DNA of 51,964 nt from Basidiobolus meristosporus CBS 931.73 (GCA_002104905.1 MCFE01000622.1:1-51964); one strand, 5' to 3'; counted from the stretch's first letter, positions 29,596 to 42,352 are shown. A program made the numbers and translations. Notes: generated by a model from the letters alone, not told the origin.

Positions 29596-30756
29596 ATGAT
29601 GGAGCAGAAATATCGTTATATCAGGGAACTTGGCAAGGGGGCTTATGGTCTAGTTAGGTCTGCAAAGTGTCTAGCCACTGGAGAGGAGGTTGCCATCAAG
29701 AAGGTGACCAAGATATTCGACAAAAAGCTTCTGGCCAAGCGGGCATTGAGAGAGCTGAAGCTGTTGAGGCACTTCAATGGCCATGAGAATGTGATCTCTG
29801 TGTACGATATGGAGCTGATGGACCCGACCAAGTTCCAAGAAATTTATCTAGTGCAAGAGTTGATGGAGGCTGATCTCCATCAGATAATCCGTTCTAAGCA
29901 GACCTTGACCAATGCACACTACCAATACTTTGTTTATCAGATTTGCCGCGGCCTCAAGTATATTCATTCTGCCAATGTTCTCCACCGGGACTTGAAGCCA
30001 GGGAATCTCTTGGTCAATCGGGATTGCGAGTTGAAGATATGTGATTTCGGACTGGCCAGGGGATTTGTGGATGCCACCAAAAATGAGACCGGCTTTATGA
30101 CGGAATATGTTGCCACTCGTTACTACAGAGCGCCGGAGATAATGCTCTCCAATCAATCCTACACCAAGGCGATTGATTTATGGTCGGTGGGCTGTATTTT
30201 CGCGGAGTTATTGGGGGGCAAACCTTTATTCAAAGGAAGAGACTATGTGGACCAACTGAATCAGATTCTCGGAATCCTAGGCACTCCGGACGATGCCGTT
30301 TTAGAAGGGATGGGTAGCGAGCGAGCCAGGAACTACATTCGCAGTTTGCCCAAAATGGCCCGGATCCCATTTGCTCAACTATTCCCAAAGGCTACTCCAT
30401 TGGCGCTGGACCTTTTAGATAAATTCCTAAAGTTCGATCCCAAACAGCGAATCACCGTAGAGGAAGCACTGGCCCATCCCTATCTAAAGGCTTATCACAA
30501 CCCCAGCAATGAGCCAGTTCACAGCCAGGAATTTGACTTCTCCTTCGAGACTGTAGAGGAGATGGCAGATATTAGACAGCTGATTGTTATGGAAGTTGAC
30601 TCATTCAAATCAGAGTTGAGCAGTGCCCACGACGACCAATCATCCTCCAGCAGTGATGATTTCTCGGCAGTCACCATAAGCGAACCAGTCTTCATGAACG
30701 CCAAAGGCCACCCACAAGACAGTTCATTCGTTCAGCAAATACCTACACACGTATAA
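29596..30756 (+). CDS. SLT2/MPK1-like: MAP kinase, Slt2/Mpk1 cell-wall-integrity type
   Basis: Single exon, 386 residues. The protein kinase domain starts almost at the N-terminus: glycine loop GKGAYG (13-18), Lys35 in [12 protein letters not shown] with Asp132, DFG 150-152, activation loop with TEY (169-171) then YRAPE. The TEY motif and [12 protein letters not shown] wording are those of the fungal cell-wall-integrity MAP kinase, the terminal kinase phosphorylated by an Mkk-type MAPKK. After the kinase domain (~300) comes a Ser/Asp-rich tail. Two features are unusual: no introns, although most neighbours of this size have them, and an N-terminus lacking the ~20 residues usually found before the glycine loop. 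ATG at 29596 or 29599. A retrocopy or secondary paralogue is possible. Confidence 0.92.
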   Translation: MMEQKYRYIRELGKGAYGLVRSAKCLATGEEVAIKKVTKIFDKKLLAKRALRELKLLRHFNGHENVISVYDMELMDPTKFQEIYLVQELMEADLHQIIRSKQTLTNAHYQYFVYQICRGLKYIHSANVLHRDLKPGNLLVNRDCELKICDFGLARGFVDATKNETGFMTEYVATRYYRAPEIMLSNQSYTKAIDLWSVGCIFAELLGGKPLFKGRDYVDQLNQILGILGTPDDAVLEGMGSERARNYIRSLPKMARIPFAQLFPKATPLALDLLDKFLKFDPKQRITVEEALAHPYLKAYHNPSNEPVHSQEFDFSFETVEEMADIRQLIVMEVDSFKSELSSAHDDQSSSSSDDFSAVTISEPVFMNAKGHPQDSSFVQQIPTHV

Positions 30757-31925
30757 TTACCGATGTGCCTGGTCAGCCATATTGGTTTTCTTGGCGATAT
30801 CTATTGAATGCTGAATGTGGTTGTTAATTATTCTGCCTCTTACGCCTGCACCAACATATTTAGTTATTCTACATAGATGCAGTGTTACGACATTTAGAGC
30901 TACATTAAATATACTGAACTTTTCATCACGGATATTGTATTGTTCCCCACGATTAGTAGACTTGGCCAAGTAGTTGAGTTCGTATCGAATCTATCAAGTT
31001 GAGCATTGGGCTGAGTGTTGGAAAGGATTTGGAGAACCAAATGTTGTGTTTCTCCTGTTGACGGAATGTGGTCTAACTAAGGATTTATATGCTTTGGAGA
31101 ACATAGTAAAATCAACGAAAAAAATGGTTTATTTAGGCATGTTTGGAAACTTTGAATACTCCATAGTCTCAATAATACAATGGGCGAGTTGGAAAGTTTC
31201 GACAACTTCCACCAATTTAAGTTGGTAAATGTTTGGTGAATTAAATTAAAAGTCACTTTAGATAGGTGAATAATTCTCTGGGGTGCTGAACAAATACATG
31301 GTAATTTCTTACCTCCTCAATGACATGTTGCGCAGTAATGAGCGAGATTCAATGCTCCCAAGGTATCCTCAGGATTCCACGGACTCGCTAAAATGGAGTG
31401 CATTTATTTATCGAGTTCTTACACTGCCTCCATTTGAGGCATTAATCATATGGGATCTATTACTATAAATGTTAAGAAGGCTACAGTACTGCTCTCATTT
31501 TGAGTGCTTCAGGGTATGCTTGAGTGAGAGTGTTTTCCTGCCCACGCCTCAACGGCAACCTTATCTCGACGGTGGACATCTCGGACAGGGGATAATTCCC
31601 CTCTTGTAACGTAAGCTAGATTGATGCCACGAGCGATCCGAACGCCACGGAGCCTTTCGCAGGCGCTGAGTCTACCAGCAAGATGATATCCCATGTATGG
31701 AGCTGGCTGGAAAAGGAAATCTGGTCACGTTATCAACAGATTATTCGGGTCAAGGGAGGTTGAAAATCCCACTTCGGTGTTCCTTTGGTAACTTCTATGA
31801 TGTCGGATAGAACATGGAAATTTCTTTGGATGGCGGGGCTGTTGCGTAAGCACGATGGAATTTATTTTTCACGAATGTTCCGAGCATGAATGACTTGTGG
31901 GATAGGGTTGGTTGGCAATGAAGGT
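30757..31925. other. Intergenic
   Basis: Convergent 3' ends of the MAP kinase and the LACTB-like gene. Only short open frames without recognisable content (for example 30974-31228). No repeats identified. Confidence 0.4.
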
Positions 31926-34296
31926 CTACATGTTCAATATTACGATGTTATAGCTAACACAGAAGAGGAGTAGCACCACCGATGCCACGAGAACACATAG
32001 GAACCAAATGTGTTGGCGCTTGTATCCAGGAATCTCGCCCCACCACCAAAACAAATGCTGGGCGAATGCTACGCTAATCATTAGATTAATGAATGGGAAC
32101 AAAAACACCAAACGTACTGGGAGTGGTAGCCTATGGTAGCTAGCCAACTCGATACAACCGTATCGGTAAATCACAAGTCCAATTAAAGTGGCAAATCCCA
32201 TGTATGACCACGCCAGTAAGCCTGGTACATGTGGGAGTAGCTGGAACGAGAAATTGTCCTCCGTCTTCTCGTAATCCTCTAGGACAGCATCATCTGGGAT
32301 GACATACTTCTTCTTCAACTCCTCCAGACGTTCCCGCTTTCTCTTTTCCTCCTCGGTTTTGCTTTGGATTTGTTCGAGTGTGTCGTCCTCTTCTTCATCA
32401 TCCGAGTCCTTGGCCTTTTTACCCTTCTTAGGCTTCGCGGATTTCTTCTTGGCTTGCTGATCGGTTTTCTTGGTGCTATCCTTGGGCTCTGGAGGGGATA
32501 TAACACTTACTACCATACAAATGGTGTAGTAGATACCCTGCACCAGCATAATACCACAGGCCATGACGAAGGCGGTTATTTGGAAGATTCTTCTCTCTTG
32601 CACCTCAAGGCGTTCAAACACAATTGGGTGATCAAAGGCACCTCCGTACAAATAGGTAACTTCACCAAGTGAGCGGTCATATTTGAAAGTGAAATGGCGT
32701 TTGCTCATGTAACCAGGAGAAGCAGGATCAAAGACCTTGAAAGTGTGTTGGGCAACCTCAAGCAACTTGATTTCACGTGTTCCGAAGATTGGTTCTAACG
32801 ACTCAGGAATCAGAATGCCAATGATATTATCGGCATAGGCCTTGACCTTGACCTGCTGGTTGAGAGCAGCCAGTTTCTCAAAGGAAGAATGGGAGATACT
32901 GATAGGCTTGAAACTGGCTATGTACACATCAGCACGGTTGTCCCAATGGGGTACAAGACTGAAAAACTCCTCGTCGTAAAGATTTTCTTCGGCGGCAGAC
33001 TCATAGAAATAGTTTAGGAATCCCTCGATAAAATTCTTGCGGATGGTGTTGTTGTTGGTGTTGTATGATAAGAATATGCCAAGATTTTGCTCCGGGAATA
33101 GAGAAAGCTGGCTGCTGTGACCAACCAACTCACCACTCTGAGAGATCATTCTCAATCCTTTTCCATAGTTTGTTTCGAAGAAGCCGTAGCAAGTGCCATC
33201 AATGGCATCGTGATGTGCGAATTGACGGGCGTGCATCATTTCGACAGTATCAGAGTCAAGAAGGCGGCGGTTTTCGGATATCTTTCCATGGTTCAGGTGA
33301 GCAATCATGAATTTGGTGATATCGTCAGCGGTACTGGCCAAAGAGCCTGCTGGAATAAGCGCAGAATAAAGATCAGGATTTCTCTCGAATTCCCCGGTCT
33401 TCGGGCTCTTACGATAGCTCTTCGACATACTGTATTTGTCAGAAGAGCTCAATTTTACCATCGTGGGATCAGAAGCATTGTGAGGAGCAAAGGTACTGTC
33501 GCTCATTCCCAAAGGCTCCAAAACATTGAGGCGAACATACTCGGTGAAAGGAAGTTGAGTTATCTTGCTGATAGCATGTCCAAGTAAAAGATAGCCATGG
33601 GGTGTATAACTTTGAGCCAAATCGAGTTCGCGAACTCTAATCGGGAAGTTCTCGAGAGCAGGGAGCAATGAAGCCTTAATCTAGAATCAATTACTTAGTA
33701 AAAGAAATCGCACTTGGGCACGGTGTAAGTGGCCTTACGTTTTGAGGTTGATTAGTCACCGCCCCGAGTAACTTGCCATCCAAGCCAGAAGTATGTGTAA
33801 GCAGATTAGCTGCGGTTACGTTTCCAGGGTAGTTGTTTGAGTAAAGCACGAATTTATCCTCATCCCCTTTCGTCAAGTATACGTTGATATTTTGATTCAG
33901 ATCAAGGTGGCCGCTTTCGTAAAGCTGTAGCAACGAGGTCGCGGTAAAAGCCTGTGAAACTGGGCCGACCTGAACAACGGTGTACGATGGATCAGAGGGG
34001 ATACGCTCCTCCAAGTTGGAATAGCCATATCCTCCTTTGTATAGTACGGTGCCGTCTTTGACAATCGACACAATCGCACCTGTGAAAGTAGGAAGCAAAA
34101 ACAAGATTGAGTACAACGTTTGACAAGAATTGAGATCTGTTGGGCTAAACTAACCGGGAAGTTCACCCTGTTCAACTAGTTGATTAAAGAACTCATCAGA
34201 GTACTTCTTCACTTCATCTAAGGTTATTTCACGTGAAGCAGCTTGCCCGAGTAAGATAGACCCGAGAGCAAGTAATGTAGGTGTGAGGAAAAGCAT
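31926..34296 (-). CDS. Beta-lactamase/LACTB-like membrane protein, probably catalytically inactive
   Basis: Three exons on the minus strand: 34296-34155, 34079-33739, 33680-31926 (introns 75 and 58 nt), 745 residues. Signal peptide ~1-20. A serine beta-lactamase/PBP-type domain covers ~25-400 (GAIVSIVKDGTVLYKGGYGY, LLTHTSGL, GYLLLGHAI). All three active-site motifs are altered: the SxxK box is P-V-S-Q (87-90), the Y-x-N box is YTP (186-188), and the third box is QSG (342-344). A second domain (~400-520) follows, then TM ~526-555, a Lys- and Asp/Glu-rich linker ~557-622, and three more TM segments (~647-668, ~683-705, ~719-742). The start at 34296 gives the signal peptide. Role unknown; probably membrane-anchored in the secretory pathway. 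Confidence 0.85.
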
Positions 34297-35557
34297 GTTC
34301 TCTCTACCAAAGAAAAGGCTAGAGATTACAAGAAAATGGTGCGAAATTTGACGCGTTCGGTGATTATTTAATGCTGTAGCCTAACTTTCGAAACAGTCAC
34401 GATTCCATGCAGACTTTCGATGTGCTGACCAATGCCTAGATTCATTTTGTCCAGAATGACGGTAAATGGTAGCACTGGAATGGATTTTTATTTGTTGAGG
34501 AACGTTCTGTGTAAACTAGGCCATATATTGGCTTGGAATAGAATAAAGTTTTCAATTGGCTGGCTTGGACGGAGTTCCGAAATTATACATGAAAGCCCGA
34601 AATGTGTGTTGTGATCCTCAAAAAGAATTAGGAGAATATCAGTCAAAGGGCTGGATACTGATTAGTGCACTCGGAGTATGAGACTTCATGTACGGCCGAG
34701 CACGATATGAGCCAGAGTTGATGCCCTAAGCCACAATTCTGAGAACAAATAAGGGCACCTGGTGAGATTCATTGGTATCCACCATCCAATGATTCTTTTT
34801 ACTGTTTCTGGGAGGTGAGTCGTCGACATCCAAATCCTATCAATGCCCACCAATCACACTTACAACGAAGGTGTATGTCCAATACTGCTATTTCTAGCAA
34901 CTGAGAGATAGTGCGCGCCACACCACACAATCATAGTTAGTTACGGGTTCACTAAACCAACTCTAGTCACAATCACTAAAGTCATGAGTCTTATAGTACG
35001 AGCCAAAGACCATATACAGGCATATTTGATCCAGCAGCTTTAACATACATAAGTTCATCTCGTTTGCTACGGAATCCTATGACTGTCATGCAGCCCATAT
35101 CCGTCGGCCAGAGGAGTTCCATCTACGCTCCATTCTCATGAGCCACTGTAATTGCAGTTCAATTTGAGATGTGCAGGCTGAATGTTAAGCCGCCTCAAAG
35201 GATTGAATGTTGCGCATAGAAATATCATTGCATAGGGTTAGCCACGTATGGGAAGCATAGGAAGCTTCTAGATGGGATCTTCGATCCCGATCGAAGGTGA
35301 CCTACTGACAAAAACCCCGGGAATTATGGGATCAAGACGTCTGATCTGAATTTCGATTGGAAGTAGAAGGCGTGCCCTAATTTGCGCGGATCTCAAGGTG
35401 ATACTGTCCTAAAAAGTGTCCTCAGCCTATCTTGCAGGTATATGTGTATATGGATTTGTCTGCAAAGCCAAGCCGTAAGCCCACTTGAACCTGAGCTATA
35501 TAAGCCATAAAATGGTAGATGCCCTCATAAAACTACCTGTAGATAAAGGCATCATCA
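34297..35557. other. Intergenic, divergent promoters
   Basis: 1.26 kb between divergent genes. I find no open frame with recognisable content, no RNA gene and no repeat. TATATAAG-like sequence at ~35496 lies ~60 bp before the gene at 35558. Confidence 0.45.
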
Positions 35558-36269
35558 ATGACTACTCCTTATAACCACGGACAGTATCCAGCAGGCGGTG
35601 CTTCTTATATCCCACCGCCGGGATACGGCATATATCCCTCGTATGGTGAGCAAAATCCTAAAGCATTGGCCTTTTCATCCACAAAAGCGCTTCAATCTCA
35701 ATACAAAAATATATCCTATATGCTGCTCTGTCTGCAGATTGTATGGCCGTATTTGATTGGAATACCTATTTGAATCCCCATCAATTAATATGCCTTTATT
35801 TAGGCATCAAGCTTGCTGAATATATTGACTCTCTATAGATCCATATCGGCCACTCAGCAGATTCCTCTACACCTAGCATTAAGTATACTGCTTCTGTGTG
35901 CGAGTGGATTGCGTTTACTGGCATGTGTCTTTGGGATTGTGGGGATATATAGGGTAGGTGGACATATCGTACATAGGTGATGCGATTTTTCTTATCTTTT
36001 GAGTCTTAGGAATCGTACAGATACCTCTACGCTTATTTGGCTGTGATTGGGATTCAATTGGTTCTATCAGTGGCCTGTATTGTGCTCTCTTTCATTGTGG
36101 GTAATGTTGGCACTGGGGTGTCCATAACAGTCCAAGTAAGTGCGACCTTTCCAAGTATATTTCATCGCATAAGTACTAACTGGTTCGAATGCAGATCCTG
36201 ATAGACAGCTATTTCTTATATCTATTTTACCATCAGCTAATCTATTACCAGTCTAATAGAGCCATCTAA
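35558..36269 (+). CDS. Small four-transmembrane protein
   Basis: Four exons: 35558-35740, 35804-35953, 36010-36135, 36195-36269 (introns 63, 56, 59 nt, all phase 0), 177 residues. The cytosolic N-terminus is Pro/Gly/Tyr-rich (PPPGYGIYPSYGE). TM segments are ~52-72, ~81-110, ~116-145 and ~154-171, with a short tail. The layout resembles fungal tetraspan/MARVEL-like proteins, but I see no signature that fixes a family. Only the first exon is visible as a conventional open frame; the rest was found by splicing. The donor of intron 1 (GTATGG) is weaker than the others. Membrane location is inferred. Confidence 0.75.
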
Positions 36270-36868
36270 ATGTCTATATAATATGTTGAGAATATCCGTC
36301 TCACTCTTTACATGTGGACTCCTAACATACACCTGTATTGTGAATTCATAGTGGTTTGCTACCTAGCAATGCTAATTATATCATTTCCAATCAATATTTC
36401 ACAAATCACACATGTAATTAAATTCAAGGTTATCATGGCTAGGTTACAGGTGGATCACAAATTCACAGTACTTCTACGGATTACGATCAGTCCCGGGAAA
36501 CACAACGTAGTTGGGCCAGATCATGTTTGATAGAAGGAGAATCTTAACGATATGGTTTTATATAGGGTGCCAGCATTATTACTGATCTGTGCTCCACATC
36601 TCAATGGAGTTGCGCTATCCTGCCATGAAAGTTTGGTATCATGATTTTGAGAGCTCATTCAAACAGAACGCCGATATTTGTCCTAAATACAATCAGTCAC
36701 TAAATGCACCCTTTGTGATTGCTCATTAGTAATGATAAATTGTATAATGGTTACTTTGCATAGCTCATCACAGGGCCGTGAGAACGTTGTGTGACGTAGC
36801 CTTGCAGCCTTCTTAATAGATGCCATGCTGTAAACTCGCACTTGAAGCTTCCCAACACTCTCTAAATC
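36270..36868. other. Intergenic
   Basis: No recognisable gene. The open frame 36312-36530 has no domain or signal and overlaps the expected promoter region of the thioesterase. Confidence 0.4.
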
Positions 36869-38539
36869 ATGTACCGATATGGTTTTAGCAAATCTTGTCC
36901 TGAACTCGTTTCAAGAATCCACACTCCGTTATTTCAGCAAAGGAACTGGTCCCGTAGTTTAACAACGGCGAAAACAAACGTCGTGGCAAAAAAACCTGCT
37001 TACGAATCAAGGTAGCACCACTTTCTAGAGTTCTTTTGGAAACCCTCTCCATTGTTAAGCCCACGTCGCAACATAACAGGACCACCTTGACGGAGACTAT
37101 TCTTCCAAGCCATACTGATGATCGTGGTTTTGCGTATGGCGGCCAGATACTAAGCTGGATAGATATTGCTGCAGGGATTGCCGCAAAAAGGCACGCCTCT
37201 GTGTTTAGTGTACGTGTGTTTGTTCTAGCCAATCATTATACCCAAACACTAACTTGAGGGCTATCTTAGGTCACCAGAAGCATGGATAGTGTTCATTTCT
37301 TGCATCCAGTAAGCCAAGGGGATATATTGATTCTGAATGCTTCCGTCAACAGAGCTTGGAATACTTCTATGGAGGTAAGTGAATGACTATTTCGACGGCG
37401 TTGAGTTTTCATTAATTTAAACCATTACAAGGTTGGAGTTAGAGTGGAGACCGAAGACCTCGTTACTGGAAAAAGAACGCATTGTAAGAACGCTCAAACA
37501 TTTCATATATTGCCCATATTCATATACTTCTAGGTTGCTACGCGTACTTGACATTTGTGGCTTTGAACCCAGAGACTGGGAAGACTACTACCGTCCCGAA
37601 AATCATCCCTGAAACTGAATCAGAGAAAAAGAGATATGAACAAGCTGAAGAGCGACGCCAGCGACGACTATCTCGCTTCCAACCACGGGATAACGAAGAG
37701 AAACGGGAGATCATGAACTCCCTTGCGAAAGAGGAATGGAAAAACGAGGACCTTTTGAGTAATGATATTCCCTGACTCCAATGCTCACCCACCCATTCAT
37801 TCTTTTATGAAAAACAGTTCAGTCGCCAGAATCCAAGGGCTGCGTGTGCTCCAAGCCCAATGTCTTTACAGCAAGCAAGACCATTCAGGATTCGTACTCC
37901 GAAGTAGTGGAGCTTGTTTTACCCCAAGATGCCAATACCCTACAAATCACATTTGGTGGCAAGATAATGCAGTGGATAGAGTATTGTGCGATTATAAGCG
38001 CCAGTCGTCATTCCAGATCTTACCTCATAACTGCGAGGTAGGTTGAAGCATTGCTGTTTGACGCTCCAAAGCCAGCGCTGCTAATGCATGCATCAAATGT
38101 AGTGTGGACACATTGCAATTCTACAATCCTACTTATGTCGGCGATATCATCACAATCCGCTCATTCGTGTCTGGCGTATTTAATTCGAGCCTGGAAGTAT
38201 CCGTAGTCGTTGAAGCTGGTAAACACATTCAGACAAATATAATCAGTTATTTAAGAATGACTTCATGAACCCCATATCTAGAGAGTCCACTCGATTCGAC
38301 AAAGCGGATCTTGACCAACGACGCTTATGTAACAATCGGTAATCCCAGCTTGTATTGCACATTATCGGAAGAGTCTAATGAATCCTATTACAGTTTCCGT
38401 TGATAAAGCCAACTACCCATATGGTGGATTGCCTGCACTAAAGCCAAGAAACGAGAAGGAGGAAAGGTATATTGCTAAAAGTGTTGAGCGAAGGGCAAAC
38501 AGACTTCAAGAAAGACTGATGATATCCAAAAATCACTGA
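36869..38539 (+). CDS. Acyl-CoA thioesterase, double hotdog, probably mitochondrial
   Basis: Exons 37029-37209, 37270-37374, 37432-37483, 37534-37758, 37818-38037, 38103-38218, 38282-38338 and 38394-38539, with introns of 50-65 nt. The first exon 36869-37011 encodes a basic, Ser/Arg-rich leader (MYRYGFSKSCPELVSR) like a mitochondrial presequence. Joining it requires removing only 17 nt (37012-37028, GTAG...CTAG). The whole model is then 414 residues with every frame closed. The first hotdog has TDDRGFAYGGQILSWIDIAA and RSMDSVHFLHPV; the second has LQITFGGKIMQWIE and VDTLQFYNPTYVGD. This is the arrangement of ACOT7/11/12-type enzymes that hydrolyse acyl-CoA to free acid and CoA. A charged linker joins the domains (EEKREIMNSLAKEEWKNEDL). 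The start is the weakest part; a shorter cytosolic form is the alternative. Confidence 0.82.
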
Positions 38540-38804
38540 TATTGAACCATTGGTAAAGTAACACAGAATGATAACTATTCTCGAACCCAATAAACCACAG
38601 AGCAAAGCACAGCTTTGCTATTCCTCAAAACAAACGAAATCAAGAGCAAGTCTGTTGGTCATATGGATCACTGCAACCTACGAACTCTGCTTCTGTGAGT
38701 GGTGCCGGGATAGTGCACGTGACAAGTTCCCTTTATTACATATCAGAAAATTTGATCAATAGTAAAATATGAAAATAAACTCTAATGGGATAACAATCAG
38801 TGCG

Positions 38805-40581
38805 TTAAGCTTGAGGCTTTTCGTATGCAGCATTGTGCACTTTTTGTGCGCGACCTGAAGGATCCGCAGGGCATCCCCAATCTCCACGGGGGATCCATCT
38901 AACTACAGACTCTGTACAAGCATCTTGAGGGAAGTGTTGCTCAAAAATCTCACGATACCAGTATGCTTCCTTGGTCTGAGGGGTGTCCTTTGGCCATCTC
39001 TTAGCAGCGTTAGCAAACTTCTCATCGCTAACCAATTCTTCGGCTTTTGATTTCAATGAATCAATCCAACTGTATCCCACCCCGTCCGAGAATTGTTCTT
39101 TTTGACGCCACAGGATGCTATCGGGAAGGTATGGTCTGAGATGTGGGTCATCGGAAGTATCGAAGGCTTTACGGATGATGAATTTCTCCATACGCCTAGT
39201 ATCTCCCCCGAATAGTTTCTCATTAGGGTCAACGTTCATAGCTATCTCCAAAAACGATTTGTCTAAGAAGGGAACTCTAGCTTCAACCCCCCAGGCCATT
39301 GTAGACTTGTTCGCACGCAGGCAATCGGATGTATGAAGGTTCTTTACACGTGCAACAGTCTCTTCGTGGAAAGAGGCAGTGTCTGGAGCTGCATGGAAAT
39401 AAAGATATCCACCAAATACCTCATCAGACCCCTCACCAGAAAGCACCATCTTTACGCCCATGGCTTTGATCTTGCGGCTTAACAAATACATTGGAGTGCT
39501 GGCACGAACAGTAGTAACATCGTATGTTTCAAGATGGTAAATGACATCAGCAATGGCATCATGACCCTCTTGAAGGTTGAATGTATATTCGTGATGGACA
39601 GTTTTCAAGAACTTCGCTGCCTTCTTAGCAGCAATCAAGTCTGGTGAGCCAGGAAGTCCAATCGAGAATGAATGCAGACGAGGCCAGGTGTAGAGGCCAC
39701 TTGGATCCACATCGTCGTCAACTTCAATAGCTCTCTCCACAGCTAGTTTAATCGACTCACGACAAGCAATTGAGGCAATAAGACTTGAATCCAAGCCACC
39801 ACTGAGAAGAACTCCATATGGCACCTCACTCATCAGTCTCTTACGAACAGCCTTCTCTAAACCTTCTCTCAGTGCTTTGTAGTCAATTGGGTTTGTAGGA
39901 ATTTTCTTGCCATCCCACCAGGAAGGAGTGAAATAGCGAGTTGTTTCCCCGGTGGCGGAATCGTAGATGTGTCCAGGAGGGAAAGCGATGATTCTGTCAC
40001 ATTCTTCGTTAAGAGCTTTGAGTTCGGAAGAAAAGTAAACAGTCTCAGGATAGGCCGAGTTCCAGCCTTGGTAGAGGGTAGTGATACCAATAGGATCACG
40101 AGCAGCGATGAAGCGATTCTTTTTGGTATCCAGAAGAACGAAGCTGAACATACCGTCAAGCTTCTTTACTACCTCAGCATCAATCTCGTTATAGAGATGA
40201 AGAATAACCTCGCAGTCAGAACGGGTCTTCATCTCAGTAGCATTCTTCAAGCTCTTTTCCAAAGCTTTGTGGTTGTAGATCTCTCCATTGACAGATAGAA
40301 TGAGTGTTTCATCATCATTCACAATTGGTTGAGCACCAGAGTCAACACCAACAATGGCCAAACGCTCATGGCACAATATATGGTTATTCTTGATTACGCA
40401 TCCGTTCCAATCAGGACCACGGTGTCTAAGTCTGTGAAGGCAAGATCATAGGCAGTCAATAGGGATACATGTCTACCATGTTGATTATAACATGCACGTA
40501 CTTCTTTGAAAGCTGAAGGGCACGTTGGCGGTAGGCTTGGACATCGCCTTGGTAGTTGAAGACAGCGAAAATGCCGCACAT
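38805..40581 (-). CDS. ASN1/asnB-like: Asparagine synthetase (glutamine-hydrolysing)
   Basis: Two exons, 40581-40502 and 40431-38805; the 70-nt intron is GTACGT...TTCACAG, and the product is 568 residues, the usual length. Met1-Cys2-Gly3 gives the N-terminal nucleophile of a class II glutamine amidotransferase. RHRGPDWNG (29-37), RLAIVG (50-55) and NGEIYNH (75-81) complete that domain. The C-terminal ATP-pyrophosphatase domain has SGGLDSS (237-243), [11 protein letters not shown] and the substrate-side ARVPFLDK. It makes asparagine from aspartate, glutamine and ATP. It is convergent with the thioesterase (266 bp between 3' ends). Confidence 0.97.
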
Positions 40582-42352
40582 TATGAGTTACTATTTAAAG
40601 AGACGGAGTTTAGTCAATGATGGAAAAGCTCAAAGATTAAGCGCAAGTTTTGCGCTATATATGCCAAAACTGACCTAATCTTTCGGCTCGACTAGGGATG
40701 CGACGATTGTGGATGCCTCCGGTATGGCCTGCTTTATGTATAATTTCCAACCAGGCAATGCCCATGTAATCGTCCCAAGATGACCAAGATCCATGCTATC
40801 ATGAACTGATTGGAGTGTCGGAATTAGCTACAATCAGATATATCAATTAGCTAGAATCAACATAAAATCTAGCTGGAAAGACTCAATCCAACAGATCACT
40901 GATGAACTATCTAAAATAGAAATGTCTGTTAATTGTACTCTCACATCTTGGAAACCGGCAGACAAATATGGTAATCAAATTTACCACCCAAGAGCATATT
41001 TCTATCCAACCCAATTATAATCTGATTGATAGGCTCATGTAGAAGCGATGAGATCAAGACACTAGATCGCAATGATGCAAGCATTACAATTGAGGGATAA
41101 AATGTGAATATCTCCAAGAAGCATGGAGGAAGCTAACCATTGCTGCTAAGCCCTAGCCTCGCAGAAAATCAAATGCTGCCCACGTTGAACTTGGTCATTG
41201 CAGTGTATGGCTACTGTACATTATTGCGGAGAGCATCACTTCAATATGAGTCATCTTTCATGCTCATGCTTCCTAATGACTCATATTCTGTAGAATCTAC
41301 AACTAGATCTTCATACCATAGTAGCATAGCGGCAGGCAGGTATCACAAAGAATCCCAATCTACATGCTCGTTCATCGGGACTGGGTAGAGATGCTCGAAA
41401 ATCCATGCATCATTGGCATTGTAAACATAGGGAGACGTGAGAAAATCTTCTGCTGATGAAGGTGGTGCCGTAAAAACTATCTTTAAAACCGTTGGTAGAT
41501 CTATTCTCAAGTACCATCATCGGTGGAGCAACAAATGACCAATCGGAGGGGCGTATTTGGTCCTTTCAGGCTTACTTCATGTATATTAAACAGATAATCT
41601 ACGAAGAACCAGATCGTTAGCAGGTGGCGGCTTTTCGATAATTTGTACATTCGAATGCAACTTGGGCGGAAATAACTAAACTAGTACAAGTATTTAACCC
41701 AACTACAACGAGCCCTTTGCATGTAATTGTATGTTGCTACGACTTTGATGCTTTGAACAGCACTTTGTGGGTTGTTATTACTATATGATTCGATACATTA
41801 TGCTGTCGCATAAAGGTATCCTAGGGGTCTTGTGTACGCTCACAATTACTCTAAATGCAGCAGGCCCTATGCTTCAATGACGAAGATACATGTTTTGTGA
41901 TGATTTCTATTCAACCATCATTAGTCACATCAGAAACTGTTCATATACTAAGCCCTTTCAATTATTGACATATTGCTCAGTAATTATACCCACGCGGGTT
42001 TTGTTTTTGAAAGATGGAAATTAGCTTCTTTATTAAACACTGTCTAATCTTCAATGATTTGTACAAGAGGTTCTCTTATTAGCGTTGCACAACCAGAGGA
42101 AACCCAAGAGCCAGTTAACTGGGATCTTGATTTCGACTTGAAGGTGCACTATGATTTTCTGTCAAACACTCATAGTACAGAGTTTGAGCGTCATATATAA
42201 ATAGTAGACAACCTGGATGATTTCAACAGTCCTGCCGAGATTGTGGATCCACATCACGGAACATTGTGGTCGACTGGTCTTTTCTCCAGTAGGGAATTTG
42301 GGATTTTATAATCGTTTATTAATATTCAGGTAGCAGAAGAGAGCCAACTTTG
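40582..42352. other. Intergenic with a possible dead secreted-protein gene
   Basis: 1.77 kb between the asparagine synthetase promoter and the 3' end of the enoyl-CoA isomerase. Apart from the candidate at 41785-42310 I see no gene, RNA or repeat. Confidence 0.4.
41785..42310 (+). pseudogene. Possible degraded secreted-protein gene
   Basis: MIRYIMLSHKGILGVLCTLT and ITLNAAG look like a signal peptide (41785-41870), but the frame ends at once. The next frame reads ALCFNDEDTCFVMISIQPSL to a stop. Further on MICTRGSLISVAQPEETQEP leads to a TAA at 42198, and the same frame continues VDNLDDFNSPAEIVDPHHG to 42310. The acidic, non-repetitive composition suggests former or split coding sequence. I found no intron set that joins the parts convincingly. 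A real gene with introns I missed remains possible. Confidence 0.3.

Noticed and set aside
32315-32506. Lys/Arg-rich minus-strand frame inside the LACTB-like gene
   Set aside because: It is a shadow of the charged linker in another frame.
37036-37257. Treating the first hotdog frame as a stand-alone small protein
   Set aside because: Splicing at GTACGT/CTTAG extends it into a full double-hotdog enzyme with all frames closed.
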